The translations under genes and the position numbers were made by a program. Shown one piece after another: positions 34,835 to 43,599 of a DNA stretch of 64,000 nucleotides. The first letter of the stretch is position 1. Every line of letters begins with the position of its first letter. The DNA lies in assembly GCF_030852425.1 (NCBI RefSeq), contig NZ_NSDM01000024.1, positions 16,385 through 80,384 of the forward strand, given 5' to 3'. The stretch comes from Saccharothrix longispora (lineage in GTDB: Bacteria > Actinomycetota > Actinomycetes > Mycobacteriales > Pseudonocardiaceae). Below the pieces are notes generated by a model. It was not told the origin of the DNA. It ran no database searches and was given only the letters and a program-made list of their open reading frames with translations.

Positions 34835-35506
34835 TCAGCTGGTGAGGCGGTAGCCGTGGGCGGGCCGGTTGGCGACCCCGTAGCGGGGCTGGACCTCGGC
34901 CTTGCCCACGGTGACCAGGTGTTCGAGGTAGCGGCGGGCGCTGACGCGGGAGAGGCCGGCGCGTTCGCCGACCTCCTGCGCGGACAGGTCGCCGGTGGTG
35001 GTGCGCAGGGCGTCGAGGACGAGTTTCAGCGTCACCGCGGACAGGCCCTTGGGCAGGCCGGCGCGGGGCCGGTGCTGGAGCAGTTGGTCCACCTCGTCCT
35101 GGTCGAGCCACTGGCCCATGCGCGCCACCTCGGTGCGCCGCGCCAGGTACTCGCGCATCCGGTCGAGGAACGCGGTGCGGGTGAACGGCTTGACCAGGTA
35201 GTGGTCCACGCCCCGGGACATGGCCTGGCGGACGGTCTCGCGCTCGCGCGCCGCGGTCACCGCGATCACGTCCACCGGCGGGCCGGGGCGGCCGCGCAGC
35301 CGGGCGAGGACCTCCAGGCCGGAGATGTCGGGCAGGTGGATGTCGAGCAGCACGAGGTCGGGGCGCAGCGCCTCGACCGCGCGCAGCGCCTCGCCGCCGC
35401 CGTGGGCCTCGCCGACCACCTCGAACTGCGGCAGCGCCGCCAGGAAGCCGCGGTGCACGGCGGCGACCGCGAAGTCGTCGTCCACGACCAGGGTGCGCAC
35501 GCTCAC
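34835..35506 (-). CDS. CitB/DcuR-type response regulator
   Basis: A 223-residue regulator. The receiver domain has the acidic pair DDD near residue 10, the phosphorylated Asp in LVLLDIHLPD (~55) and the Lys in YLVKPF. The C-terminal half has the helix-turn-helix seen in CitB/DcuR proteins (LSAQEVGERAGLSRVSARRY). The GTG start at 35506 overlaps the sensor stop (GTGA). With the sensor kinase it forms a two-component pair divergent from the tctCBA importer, whose expression it should control in response to an external carboxylate. Confidence 0.9.
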   Translation of the reverse strand: MSVRTLVVDDDFAVAAVHRGFLAALPQFEVVGEAHGGGEALRAVEALRPDLVLLDIHLPDISGLEVLARLRGRPGPPVDVIAVTAARERETVRQAMSRGVDHYLVKPFTRTAFLDRMREYLARRTEVARMGQWLDQDEVDQLLQHRPRAGLPKGLSAVTLKLVLDALRTTTGDLSAQEVGERAGLSRVSARRYLEHLVTVGKAEVQPRYGVANRPAHGYRLTS

Positions 35507-37083
35507 CGGGCCACCTCCGGCAGCCACACGTCGAACGACGCGCCACCCAGTTCCGAATCGGAGATCTCCACGCGGCCGTTCCGCCGGGTGACCACCCTGG
35601 ACACCAACGCCAGTCCAATCCCTCGTCCGTGCGCGCCCCGCGGCGCCTTCGAGCTGACCCCGAGGGTGAAGATCCGGCCGCGTTGCGACCGCTCCACCCC
35701 CGGGCCGTCGTCGTCGACCACGACCCGCACGCCCGTGGTGTCCGACCGCACCAGCACGCGCACGGTGCCCCCGGCGGACACGGCGTCGACGGCGTTGTCG
35801 AGCAGGTTGCCCAGCACGGTGAGCGCGTCGTCGCCGGTGCGGGCGTCGACCGTGGAGGCCGGGTCCAGGCGCAGCGCCACGCCGCGCTCGTGCGCGGTGG
35901 AGGACTTCGCCAGCAGCAGCGCGGCCAGCGCCGGGTCGGCCATCGCGCCGCCGATGATGCCGGAGGTCACCGAGCCGGCGCCGCCGACCCGTTCGATGTA
36001 GGCGACGGCGTCCTCGCGCCGGTCCAGCTCCACCAGGCCGCTGATCACGTGCAGGTGGTTGGTGAACTCGTGGGCCTGCGCCCGCAGCACCTCGGTGACG
36101 GTGCGCTGCCCGTCGAGCTCGCGCAGCGCGTCGTGCAGCTCGGTGCGGTCACGCAGGGTGAGCACGACGCCGACGGGGCGGCCGTGGGTCTTGGCGGTGG
36201 TGCGGTTGGCGACGAGGACGCGTTCGCCGGCGAGCACGAGCCGGTCGACCACGTCGTCCACGCCGCGGGCGAGGTCGAGCAGGCCGCCGTCCTCCAGCAC
36301 GTCGGCGGCGGGCCTGCCGGTCGGGTCCTCGGTGAGGCCGAGCAGCCGCACCGCCTCGTCGTTGACCAGGGCGAGGCGTTCGCGGTCGTCGAGGGCGACC
36401 ACGCCCTCGCGGATGCCGTGCAGCATCGCGTCGCGGGTCTCCAGCAGCTGCGCGATCTCCGCCGGTTCCAGCTTGAACGTCCGCTTGCGGACCAGCTGCG
36501 TGACCAGGGCCGCGCCCAGCACGCCGACGAGCGCCGCGGCGGCGAGCCAGCCGATCAGCTCGGGCAGGTCCTCGGCGAGGTCGGCGGCCAGTTGGCTCTC
36601 CAGGATGCCCACCGACGCCATGCCGATGATCTCGCCGTCCGGCGAGCGGATGGGCACCTTCGCGCGCAGCGACGTGCCCAGGGTGCCGGTCTCGGTGCCG
36701 ACGAACACGCGGCCCGACAGCGCGGTGCTGGGATCGGTGGACACCATCTCGCCGATGCGCGCCGGGTCGGGGTGGGCGTAGCGGACGCCGGTGCGGTCGG
36801 TGACCACGACGTAGGTGACGTTGGAGGCGTTGCGGATCAGCTGGGCCAGCGGCTGGATGGTGCCGGCCGGGTCGGGCGCGTCGAAGGCTTCCACGACGGT
36901 GGGCAGTCGTGCGACGCTCTCGGCGACCGACAGCATCCGGTCCTTGTACGAGTCGCGGATGCGGTCGCTCTGCAGCTTCGCCGCCATCAGCCCCGCCGCG
37001 CACACCGTGATCAGCACGATGACCACCTGCAACATGAGCAGGGAGACACCCAGGGGGACCGAACGGCGGCGCATGTGGGGCAT
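35503..37083 (-). CDS. CitA/DcuS-type sensor histidine kinase
   Basis: A 526-residue membrane sensor. The first transmembrane helix is near 11-33, an extracytoplasmic PAS/Cache-type sensor domain follows (~35-170), the second helix is near 175-197, then a cytoplasmic PAS domain. The phosphoacceptor is His in RAQAHEFTNHLHVISGL, as in CitA kinases. The ATPase has N-box LGNLLDNAVDAV, DDDGPGV and GRGIGLALV. The start is ATG 37083; an in-frame ATG lies at 37074. The likely ligand is a di- or tricarboxylate, matching the divergent Tct importer. Confidence 0.92.
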   Translation of the reverse strand: MPHMRRRSVPLGVSLLMLQVVIVLITVCAAGLMAAKLQSDRIRDSYKDRMLSVAESVARLPTVVEAFDAPDPAGTIQPLAQLIRNASNVTYVVVTDRTGVRYAHPDPARIGEMVSTDPSTALSGRVFVGTETGTLGTSLRAKVPIRSPDGEIIGMASVGILESQLAADLAEDLPELIGWLAAAALVGVLGAALVTQLVRKRTFKLEPAEIAQLLETRDAMLHGIREGVVALDDRERLALVNDEAVRLLGLTEDPTGRPAADVLEDGGLLDLARGVDDVVDRLVLAGERVLVANRTTAKTHGRPVGVVLTLRDRTELHDALRELDGQRTVTEVLRAQAHEFTNHLHVISGLVELDRREDAVAYIERVGGAGSVTSGIIGGAMADPALAALLLAKSSTAHERGVALRLDPASTVDARTGDDALTVLGNLLDNAVDAVSAGGTVRVLVRSDTTGVRVVVDDDGPGVERSQRGRIFTLGVSSKAPRGAHGRGIGLALVSRVVTRRNGRVEISDSELGGASFDVWLPEVAR

Positions 37084-37225
37084 TCTGGCCTATCGCCTGT
37101 GAGCCGGGCCACGACCTAAACGACCAATACGGCCCTTACGAACTATGTGACGCCTCACCCGATCGAGTGGATCTAGGGTCCGGCCACCAGCACGACGGCG
37201 CGCTGGGTGGAACACGGAGGACCCG

Positions 37226-38209
37226 ATGGCAGGACAGCACACCCGACTCCTCGCGGCCGTGGCCGCCGCGGGCCTGGTGCTCGCGGGGTGTGGCGGCGGA
37301 GGAAGCGGCGTCTCGGCGACCGACGACGTCGACCGGCTCGAGATCATGGCCCCGGCGGACCCGGGCGGCGGCTGGGACCAGACCGCGCGCGCGATGCAGG
37401 CGGCCATCAGCGGAGCCGACCTCGCCGGATCGGTGCAGGTCAGCAACGTCGGCGGCGCGGGCGGCACGGTCGGCCTGCAGAAGCTCGCGAACGAGAGGTC
37501 CGACAGCTACCTGATGGTGACCGGCCTGGTCATGGTCGGCGCGGTCGAGACCAACGAGGTCGACAAGCGCCTGGAGGACACCACCCCGATCGCCCGCCTC
37601 ACCGCCGAGGACGAGGTCGTCGTGGTGCCCGCCGACTCGCCGTACCAGACCATTGACGACCTGCTCGCGGCCGTCGCCGAGAAGGGCCAGGGCGTGTCGA
37701 TCACCGGCGGCTCCGCCGGCGGCACCGACCACATCCTCGCCGCGATGCTGCTCAAGGCCAAGGACATCGACCCGGCCAAGCTCAACTACGTGGCCTACTC
37801 CGGCGGCGGCGAGTCGCTGGCCGCGCTGCTGGGCGGCAAGGTCGACGCCGGCATCTCCGGTGTCGGCGAGTACGTCGAGCAGATCAAGGCGGGCAAGCTG
37901 CGCGCGCTGGGCACCTCCGGCCCGAAGGAGCACCCCGAGATCAAGGCACCGACGTTCAAGCAGGTCGGGACCGGTGTGGAACTGATCAACTGGCGCGGTG
38001 TCGTGGCGCCCGGCTCCATCTCCGTGGCGGCCAAGGACCGCCTGGTCAAGCTGGTCACCGACATGCACGCGAGCCCGCAGTGGCAGGAGGAGCTGAAGAA
38101 GAAGGGCTGGACCGACACGTTCCAGACCGGGCACGACTTCAACACGTTCCTCACCACCGAGATCGGCCGCATCCAGCCGGTGCTCAAGGAGATCGGCCTC
38201 GTGAAGTGA
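37226..38209 (+). CDS. tctC: tripartite tricarboxylate transporter binding lipoprotein TctC
   Basis: Extracellular substrate-binding subunit, 327 residues. The lipoprotein signal ends in lipobox LAGC, and the mature protein begins GGGGSG. Features of the TctC family include the early IMAPADPGGGWDQTARAM, the substrate loop NVGGAGGTVG and the SGGGESLAALLGGKVDAG segment. The ATG at 37226 has GGAGGA upstream. It is the first gene of tctCBA and diverges from the CitAB-type regulators, which probably induce it. Confidence 0.93.
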   Translation: MAGQHTRLLAAVAAAGLVLAGCGGGGSGVSATDDVDRLEIMAPADPGGGWDQTARAMQAAISGADLAGSVQVSNVGGAGGTVGLQKLANERSDSYLMVTGLVMVGAVETNEVDKRLEDTTPIARLTAEDEVVVVPADSPYQTIDDLLAAVAEKGQGVSITGGSAGGTDHILAAMLLKAKDIDPAKLNYVAYSGGGESLAALLGGKVDAGISGVGEYVEQIKAGKLRALGTSGPKEHPEIKAPTFKQVGTGVELINWRGVVAPGSISVAAKDRLVKLVTDMHASPQWQEELKKKGWTDTFQTGHDFNTFLTTEIGRIQPVLKEIGLVK

Positions 38210-38763
38210 CCTCGCCCGCCACACCGTCCCCGGCCTCCGGGCCGGGGACGGCCCCGTCGGGCACCCCGACCCGGTCGGCGAAGGTCGAGGAGTACGTCTT
38301 CGCGGCCCTGGTCGTCGCGCTCGGCGTGTTCACGCTCGTCGACGCCACCACCATCACCGCGCGCAACCAGGCGGGCGGCGTCGGGCCCCGCGCGTTCCCC
38401 TACGCGGTGGGCGCGCTGCTCGTCGTCACCGGCATCGCCGCGATCGTGGCCACCGCCCGCGGCAGGCTCGGCGAGGCCGAGGACGCCGAGGACGTCGACG
38501 ACTCGGTGCGCACCGACTGGCTCACCGTCGGCAAGCTCGTCGTCGTGCTGGTCGCGCACCTGCTGCTGATCGACCCGGTCGGCTGGCCGGTCGCCGCCGT
38601 CGTGCTGTTCGCGGGCGCGGCGTGGACGCTGGGCGCGGTCTGGTGGAAGGCACTGCTCGTCGCCGTCGTGCTGGCGCTGGTCGTGCAGGTCGTGTTCGCC
38701 GCCGGGCTGGGCCTGTCGCTGCCCGCCGGCGTCTTCGAGGGGGTGCCACTCCTCGATGGGTGA
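38206..38763 (+). CDS. tctB: tripartite tricarboxylate transporter small membrane subunit TctB
   Basis: A 185-residue membrane protein with four predicted helices after a ~25-residue Pro/Ser/Thr-rich start. The GGVGPRAFPYAVGALLVV stretch is characteristic of TctB. The GTG start at 38206 overlaps the tctC stop by 4 bases and the gene overlaps tctA by 8. It forms the membrane complex together with TctA. Confidence 0.9.
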   Translation: MTSPATPSPASGPGTAPSGTPTRSAKVEEYVFAALVVALGVFTLVDATTITARNQAGGVGPRAFPYAVGALLVVTGIAAIVATARGRLGEAEDAEDVDDSVRTDWLTVGKLVVVLVAHLLLIDPVGWPVAAVVLFAGAAWTLGAVWWKALLVAVVLALVVQVVFAAGLGLSLPAGVFEGVPLLDG

Positions 38764-40258
38764 CTGGGCCGCACTGCTGGAGGGCTTCGCGACCGCCGCG
38801 CAGCCCGAGTACCTGCTCTACGCCCTGCTGGGCGTCACGCTGGGCACCGCCGTGGGCGTGCTGCCCGGCATCGGGCCGGCGATGACGGTGGCGCTGCTGC
38901 TGCCGCTGACCTACACGCTCGAACCCACCGCCGCGCTGATCATCTTCGCGGGCATCTACTACGGCGGCATGTACGGCGGGTCCACGACCTCGATCCTGCT
39001 CAACACACCCGGCGAGTCGTCCTCCGTCGTCACCGCGCTGGAGGGCAACCGGATGGCCAAGGCCGGGCGCGGCGCCGCCGCCCTGGCCACCGCCGCGATC
39101 GGCTCGTTCGTGGCGGGCACCATCGCCACGGTGCTGCTCACCGCGCTCGCGCCGACCATCGCCGACGTCGCGGTGCAGCTCGGCCCGGCCGACTACGTGG
39201 CGCTGATGGTCGTCGCGTTCACCACCGTCGCCGCCCTGCTGGGCTCCTCGCCGGCGCGCGGCCTGGCGTCGCTGGGCCTGGGCCTGTTCCTGGGACTGGT
39301 CGGCACCGACACCCTCACCGGGCAGCAGCGCTTCACCCTGGGCGTGGCGACGCTGTCCGACGGCATCGACGTCGTGGTGGTCGCGGTCGGCGTGTTCGCC
39401 GTCGGCGAGGCGCTGTACGTGGCCGCGCGGCTGCGGCACGGGCCGGTCGAGGTGGTGCCGGTGGGCGGCAGGTGGATGACCGGCGAGTTCTGGCGGCGCT
39501 CCTGGAAGCCGTGGCTGCGCGGCACGTTCATCGGTTTCCCGATCGGCACCGTCCCGGCGGGCGGCGCGGACGTCTCGACGTTCCTGTCGTACGCGGCGGA
39601 GAAGAAGCTGTCGAAGCGGCCCGAGGAGTTCGGCAAGGGCGCGATCGAGGGCGTGGCCGGTCCCGAGGCGGCCAACAACGCCGCCGCGGCCGGTGTCCTG
39701 GTGCCGCTGCTGACCCTGGGCCTGCCCACCACCGCCACCGCGGCGGTGATCGTGGCCGCGTTCCAGAGCTACGGCATCCAGCCGGGGCCGCTGTTGTTCA
39801 CGAACAACTCGGAGATGGTGTGGGCGCTGATCGCGTCGCTCTACATCGGCAACGTGATGCTGCTCGTGCTCAACCTGCCCCTGGTCAAGATCTGGGTGAA
39901 GGTGCTGCAGATCCCGCGGCCGTACCTGTACGCGGGCATCCTGCTGTTCGCCGCGCTGGGCACCTACGCGGTGAACTTCGTGGTGGACGACCTGGTCGTA
40001 CTGCTGATCATCGGCCTGGTCGGGTTCTTCATGCGGCGCCACGGCTACCCTGTGGCGCCGCTGGTCGTCGGCCTGATCCTGGGCCCGATGGCCGAGGAGC
40101 AGGTGCGCCGCACCCTCCAGATCAGCGAGGGCGACCTGTCCGCGCTGGTCACCAGCCCGTTCGCGGCGGTCGCCTACTCGATCCTCGCGCTGGTCCTGGT
40201 CCTGGCGACGGTGCTCCGACTCCGCCGCCGCAGGACCCCCGTCACCACGGGGGCCTGA
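38756..40258 (+). CDS. tctA: tripartite tricarboxylate transporter large permease TctA
   Basis: A 500-residue permease with about 10-12 predicted membrane helices. The family signature G-x-LPGIGPAMTVALLLPLTY lies near residue 37, and IYYGGMYGGSTTSILLNTPG near 65; a second copy of the motif is in LGLPTTATAAVIVAAF. The start is ATG 38756. It completes the importer for citrate-like or other carboxylates, driven by ion gradients. A strong hairpin follows its end. Confidence 0.95.
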   Translation: MGDWAALLEGFATAAQPEYLLYALLGVTLGTAVGVLPGIGPAMTVALLLPLTYTLEPTAALIIFAGIYYGGMYGGSTTSILLNTPGESSSVVTALEGNRMAKAGRGAAALATAAIGSFVAGTIATVLLTALAPTIADVAVQLGPADYVALMVVAFTTVAALLGSSPARGLASLGLGLFLGLVGTDTLTGQQRFTLGVATLSDGIDVVVVAVGVFAVGEALYVAARLRHGPVEVVPVGGRWMTGEFWRRSWKPWLRGTFIGFPIGTVPAGGADVSTFLSYAAEKKLSKRPEEFGKGAIEGVAGPEAANNAAAAGVLVPLLTLGLPTTATAAVIVAAFQSYGIQPGPLLFTNNSEMVWALIASLYIGNVMLLVLNLPLVKIWVKVLQIPRPYLYAGILLFAALGTYAVNFVVDDLVVLLIIGLVGFFMRRHGYPVAPLVVGLILGPMAEEQVRRTLQISEGDLSALVTSPFAAVAYSILALVLVLATVLRLRRRRTPVTTGA

Positions 40259-40278
40259 ACACGCACCCCGCCGGGCGT

Positions 40279-40344
40279 GGACGTACGACTCGCCCGGCCC
40301 GGACGTACGACTCGCGGTACCCACCCGCGAGTCGTACGTCCGGG
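40279..40344. repeat. direct repeat plus 20-bp-stem hairpin after tctA
   Basis: GGACGTACGACTCG occurs at 40279-40292 and at 40301-40314. The second copy is the left arm of a perfect 20-bp inverted repeat (40298-40317 and 40325-40344) with a 7-base loop. It can end transcription from both tctA and the convergent acetyltransferase gene, but the extra copy and the length resemble a REP-like palindromic element. Confidence 0.7.
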
Positions 40345-40380
40345 ACCTGTGAGTTCCGCGTTCGGGCTCCGGGGCCGCGG

Positions 40381-40938
40381 TCAGAGGTGGCGGATCACGC
40401 GGGCGGGGTTGCCGACCGCCACCACGTTCGCGGGCAGGTCCCGGGTCACCACCGCGCCGGCGCCCACCACGGTGTTCTCCCCGATGGTCACGCCCGGCAG
40501 CACGATCACGCCGCCGCCCAGCCACACGTTGTCGCCGATGGTGATGGGGTGGGCGCCCTCCCACTTCTCCCGGCGCGGCCCCGGCTCGACCGGATGGGTG
40601 GGCGTGAGCAGTTGCACGTTCGGCCCGATCTGCACGTCCGCGCCGATCACGATGGGCGCCACGTCCAGCGCGACCAACCCGAAGTTCGCGAACGAGCGGT
40701 CGCCCACCCGGATGTTCCAGCCGAAGTCGACCCGGAGCGGCGGCCGGATCACCACGCCCTCGCCGACCGCGCCCAGGTGCTCGGCCAGCAGTCGGTGCCG
40801 CTGCGCGCCGTCGCGCGCGCCGGTGGCGTTGTAGGCGGCCATGAAGTCGTCGGCGCGCAGCACGTCCTGCTCCAGCGAGGCGTCGGCGACGTACGGCTCG
40901 CCGGCGAGCATCCGCTCGCGCATGGTCGGTTCGGGCAT
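40381..40938 (-). CDS. sugar O-acetyltransferase (maltose/galactoside acetyltransferase type)
   Basis: A 185-residue left-handed beta-helix enzyme that moves acetyl from acetyl-CoA to a sugar hydroxyl. MRERMLAGEPYVADASLEQD is the typical Maa N-terminus, and the hexapeptide region contains the catalytic His in LLTPTHPVEP followed by IGDNVWLGGGVIVLPGVTIG and VVGAGAVVTRDLP. The start is ATG 40938. It is a single gene between the Tct importer and the lysine operon and probably has no link to either. Confidence 0.92.
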   Translation of the reverse strand: MPEPTMRERMLAGEPYVADASLEQDVLRADDFMAAYNATGARDGAQRHRLLAEHLGAVGEGVVIRPPLRVDFGWNIRVGDRSFANFGLVALDVAPIVIGADVQIGPNVQLLTPTHPVEPGPRREKWEGAHPITIGDNVWLGGGVIVLPGVTIGENTVVGAGAVVTRDLPANVVAVGNPARVIRHL

Positions 40939-40983
40939 GTCACGACCGTACTGGGCGCGACTCTTGCGCACTCTCGCCGGTTC

Positions 40984-40995
40984 GCGTGAAGATAT
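40984..40995. promoter_or_regulatory. 12-bp sequence shared with the kamA promoter
   Basis: GCGTGAAGATAT, identical to 30007-30018, lies 34 bp before the kdd start and continues as ATCGG, creating a GATATC palindrome. Candidate operator or promoter element for the lysine operon. Confidence 0.45.
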
Positions 40996-41029
40996 CGGCG
41001 TCTAGCAGCACTCTGGCCGAAGGATTTCC

Positions 41030-42052
41030 ATGACGTCGATGTCGTCGTACGGTCTGCACCGCGTCCTGCACCCCGCCGGCGTGCTGCCGCAGCAGGCCTG
41101 GCGCCTGGACGCCGACGACACCTGCGGCCCCGACGAGGTCGTCCTGGACGTCGAACGCCTCAACCTCGACGCCGCCTCCTACCGGCAGTTGCGCGAGCAG
41201 CACGGCGTCGACGGCGTGCGCCGCGCCGTGCTCGACATCGTCGCCGAGCGCGGCAAGATGCAGAACCCCGCCACCGGTTCGGGCGGCATGCTGCTGGGCA
41301 CCGTGCGCGCCGTCGGCCCGGACTCCCCGCTGGGCCTGCGGGTGGGGGACCGCGTCGCCACCCTCGTCTCGCTCACCCTGACCCCGCTGCGCGTCATCGA
41401 CGATCTGCGCCGCTGGGACGGCGCCTCCGAGCAGGTCCCCTGCACCGGCACCGCCGTGCTGTTCGGCCGCTCCATCGCCGCCGTGCTGCCCGACGACCTG
41501 CCCGACGAACTCGCGCTGTCCGTGCTCGACGTGTGCGGCGCGCCCGCCCTGACCGACCGCGTCGTGCGCCGCCGCGCGGCACCGTCCGTGCTGGTCCTGG
41601 GCGGCGGGGGCAAATCCGGGTCGTTGTCGCTGGCCGCCGCCCGTCGCGCCGGCGCGGGCCGGCTCACCGCCCTGGTGCCCACCGATGCCGAGGCCGACGC
41701 CGTGCGCGCCGCCGGGCTGGCCGACACCGTCGTCGTCGCCGACGCCCGCGACCCGATCGCCGTGGCCGACGCCGTGGACCGGCCCGCCGACGTGACGGTC
41801 GTGTGCGTCGACGTGCCCGGCTGCGAGCACGGCGCGATCCTCGCCACGGCGGACGGCGGCACGATCGTGTTCTTCTCGATGGCCACCTCCTTCCCGGCCG
41901 CCGCCCTGGGCGCCGAGGGGCTGGCCGCCGACGTGGAGATGCTCATCGGCAACGGTTACGTGCCAGGTCATGCCGCGTTCGCCCTCGACCTGCTGCGCGC
42001 CGAACCTGCCGTGCGGGCGCTGTTCGAGCACAGGCAGACTCAGCAAGCGTGA
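41030..42052 (+). CDS. kdd: L-erythro-3,5-diaminohexanoate dehydrogenase
   Basis: This enzyme oxidatively deaminates 3,5-diaminohexanoate to 5-amino-3-oxohexanoate with NAD(P), the third step of the lysine fermentation route. The 340-residue protein matches Kdd over its length: GLHRVLHPAGVLPQQAWRLD at the start, VERLNLDAASY, DIVAERGKMQNPATGSGGM, and the Rossmann loop LVLGGGGKSGSLSL near 190. The ATG at 41030 has GAAGGA upstream. It heads an operon in which each following gene starts at or beside the stop of the last. Confidence is raised by kamD, kamE and kal further down. Confidence 0.9.
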   Translation: MTSMSSYGLHRVLHPAGVLPQQAWRLDADDTCGPDEVVLDVERLNLDAASYRQLREQHGVDGVRRAVLDIVAERGKMQNPATGSGGMLLGTVRAVGPDSPLGLRVGDRVATLVSLTLTPLRVIDDLRRWDGASEQVPCTGTAVLFGRSIAAVLPDDLPDELALSVLDVCGAPALTDRVVRRRAAPSVLVLGGGGKSGSLSLAAARRAGAGRLTALVPTDAEADAVRAAGLADTVVVADARDPIAVADAVDRPADVTVVCVDVPGCEHGAILATADGGTIVFFSMATSFPAAALGAEGLAADVEMLIGNGYVPGHAAFALDLLRAEPAVRALFEHRQTQQA

Positions 42053-43599
42053 TTACTCTGCTCGTGGGTGGGCGCATCCACTCGCCGACCAACCCCGACG
42101 CCACCGCGATGGCCGTGGACGACGACACCGTGGTGTGGCTGGGCCAGGACCCCGTGGGCCGCGCCCTGCACCCGGACGCCCGCGTCGTCGACCTGGGCGG
42201 CGCGTTCGTCGCGCCCGCCTTCGTCGACGCCCACGTGCACGCCACCTCGGCGGGCCTGCTGCTCACCGGCCTGGACCTGACCGGCTGCCGCTCGCTGCGC
42301 GACCTGCTCGACGCCGTGCGCGCCGCCCCCGGCCCCCTGGTGTGGGGCCACGGCTGGGACGAGACCGCCTGGCCCGAGCGGCGGCCCCCGACCCGCGCGG
42401 AACTCGACGACGCCGCCGCCGGCAAGCGCGTCTACCTCTCGCGCATCGACGTGCACTCCGCCCTGGCCTCCACGGCCCTGCTCGACCTCGTCCCCGCCGC
42501 CCGCGACGCCGACGGTTTCACCCCCGACGGCCCCCTCTCCCGGGCCGCCCACCACCACGTGCGCGGCGCCGCCAAGGACGCCATCCCCGCCGACCGCCGC
42601 CGCGCCGCCCAGCGGGCGTTCCTGCACCACGCCGCCTCGCGCGGCATCGCCTCCGTCCACGAGTGCGCCGGCCCCGACATCTCCAGCCGCGACGACCTGG
42701 CCGACCTGCTGGCCACCGACCTGCTCGACGTCGTCGGCTACTGGGGCTCGACCGACGGCGTCGACCTGCCCGTGCGCGGCCTGGCGGGCGACCTGTTCGT
42801 CGACGGCGCACTGGGTTCCCGCACCGCCGCCCTGCGCAGCCCCTACGCCGACGCCGACACCACCGGCGCCCTCTACCTCGACGCGGACGCCATCGCCGAG
42901 CACCTGGTGGCCTGCACCCGCGCCGGCGTGCAGGGCGGGTTCCACGTCATCGGCGACGCCGCCGTGGCCGCCGTCGTGGACGGCTTCGCCAAGGCCGCGG
43001 CGGTCGTGGGCACCCCCGCCCTGGCCGCCCGCCACCACCGCCTCGAACACCTGGAGATGGTCACCGCCGAGCAGGCCGCGGCGCTGGCCTCCCACGGCGC
43101 GGTCGCCTCCGTGCAGCCCCTGTTCGACCACGCCTGGGGCGGCCCGGACGGCATGTACGCCCAGCGCCTGGGGGTCGAGCGGGGAACGGCGCTCAACCCG
43201 TTCTCCCGGCTGGCCGCCGCCGGGATGATCCTGGCCCTGGGCTCGGACGCGCCGGTGACCCCGGTGGACCCGTGGGCGGCGGTGAAGGCGGCGGTGCACC
43301 ACCGCACCGAGGGGCACGGCATCTCCCCGCGCGCGGCGTTCAACGCCCACACCCGGGGCGGCTGGCGGGCCGCGGGCGTCGACGACGGCGTCACCGGCAC
43401 CCTCCAGCCCGGCGCGCCCGCCACCTACGCGGTGTGGGACGCCGCCGACCTGGAGGTCGCCGCCCCCGACAGCCGCGTGCAGCGCTGGTCCACCGACCCG
43501 CGCTCCCGCGTCCCGGCCCTGCCCGCCCTCGACGGCCCCGCACCGGTGTGCCTGCGCACCGTGCTGCGCGGGCGCACGATCTTCGAGGGGGACCTGTGA
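42049..43599 (+). CDS. metal-dependent amidohydrolase, YtcJ-like
   Basis: A 516-residue amidohydrolase-superfamily protein. The metal-binding HxH lies in VDAHVHATS (~60), further His ligands in FHVIGDAA and HRLEHLEM, and the late Asp in LGSDAPVTPVDP. The start (GTG 42049) overlaps the kdd stop as GTGA, and its stop overlaps the TIR gene start in the same manner. No amidohydrolase step is known in the lysine route; it may open a lactam or N-acyl form of an aminohexanoate or feed the pathway from a lysine derivative. The substrate is unassigned. Confidence 0.85.
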   Translation: MITLLVGGRIHSPTNPDATAMAVDDDTVVWLGQDPVGRALHPDARVVDLGGAFVAPAFVDAHVHATSAGLLLTGLDLTGCRSLRDLLDAVRAAPGPLVWGHGWDETAWPERRPPTRAELDDAAAGKRVYLSRIDVHSALASTALLDLVPAARDADGFTPDGPLSRAAHHHVRGAAKDAIPADRRRAAQRAFLHHAASRGIASVHECAGPDISSRDDLADLLATDLLDVVGYWGSTDGVDLPVRGLAGDLFVDGALGSRTAALRSPYADADTTGALYLDADAIAEHLVACTRAGVQGGFHVIGDAAVAAVVDGFAKAAAVVGTPALAARHHRLEHLEMVTAEQAAALASHGAVASVQPLFDHAWGGPDGMYAQRLGVERGTALNPFSRLAAAGMILALGSDAPVTPVDPWAAVKAAVHHRTEGHGISPRAAFNAHTRGGWRAAGVDDGVTGTLQPGAPATYAVWDAADLEVAAPDSRVQRWSTDPRSRVPALPALDGPAPVCLRTVLRGRTIFEGDL

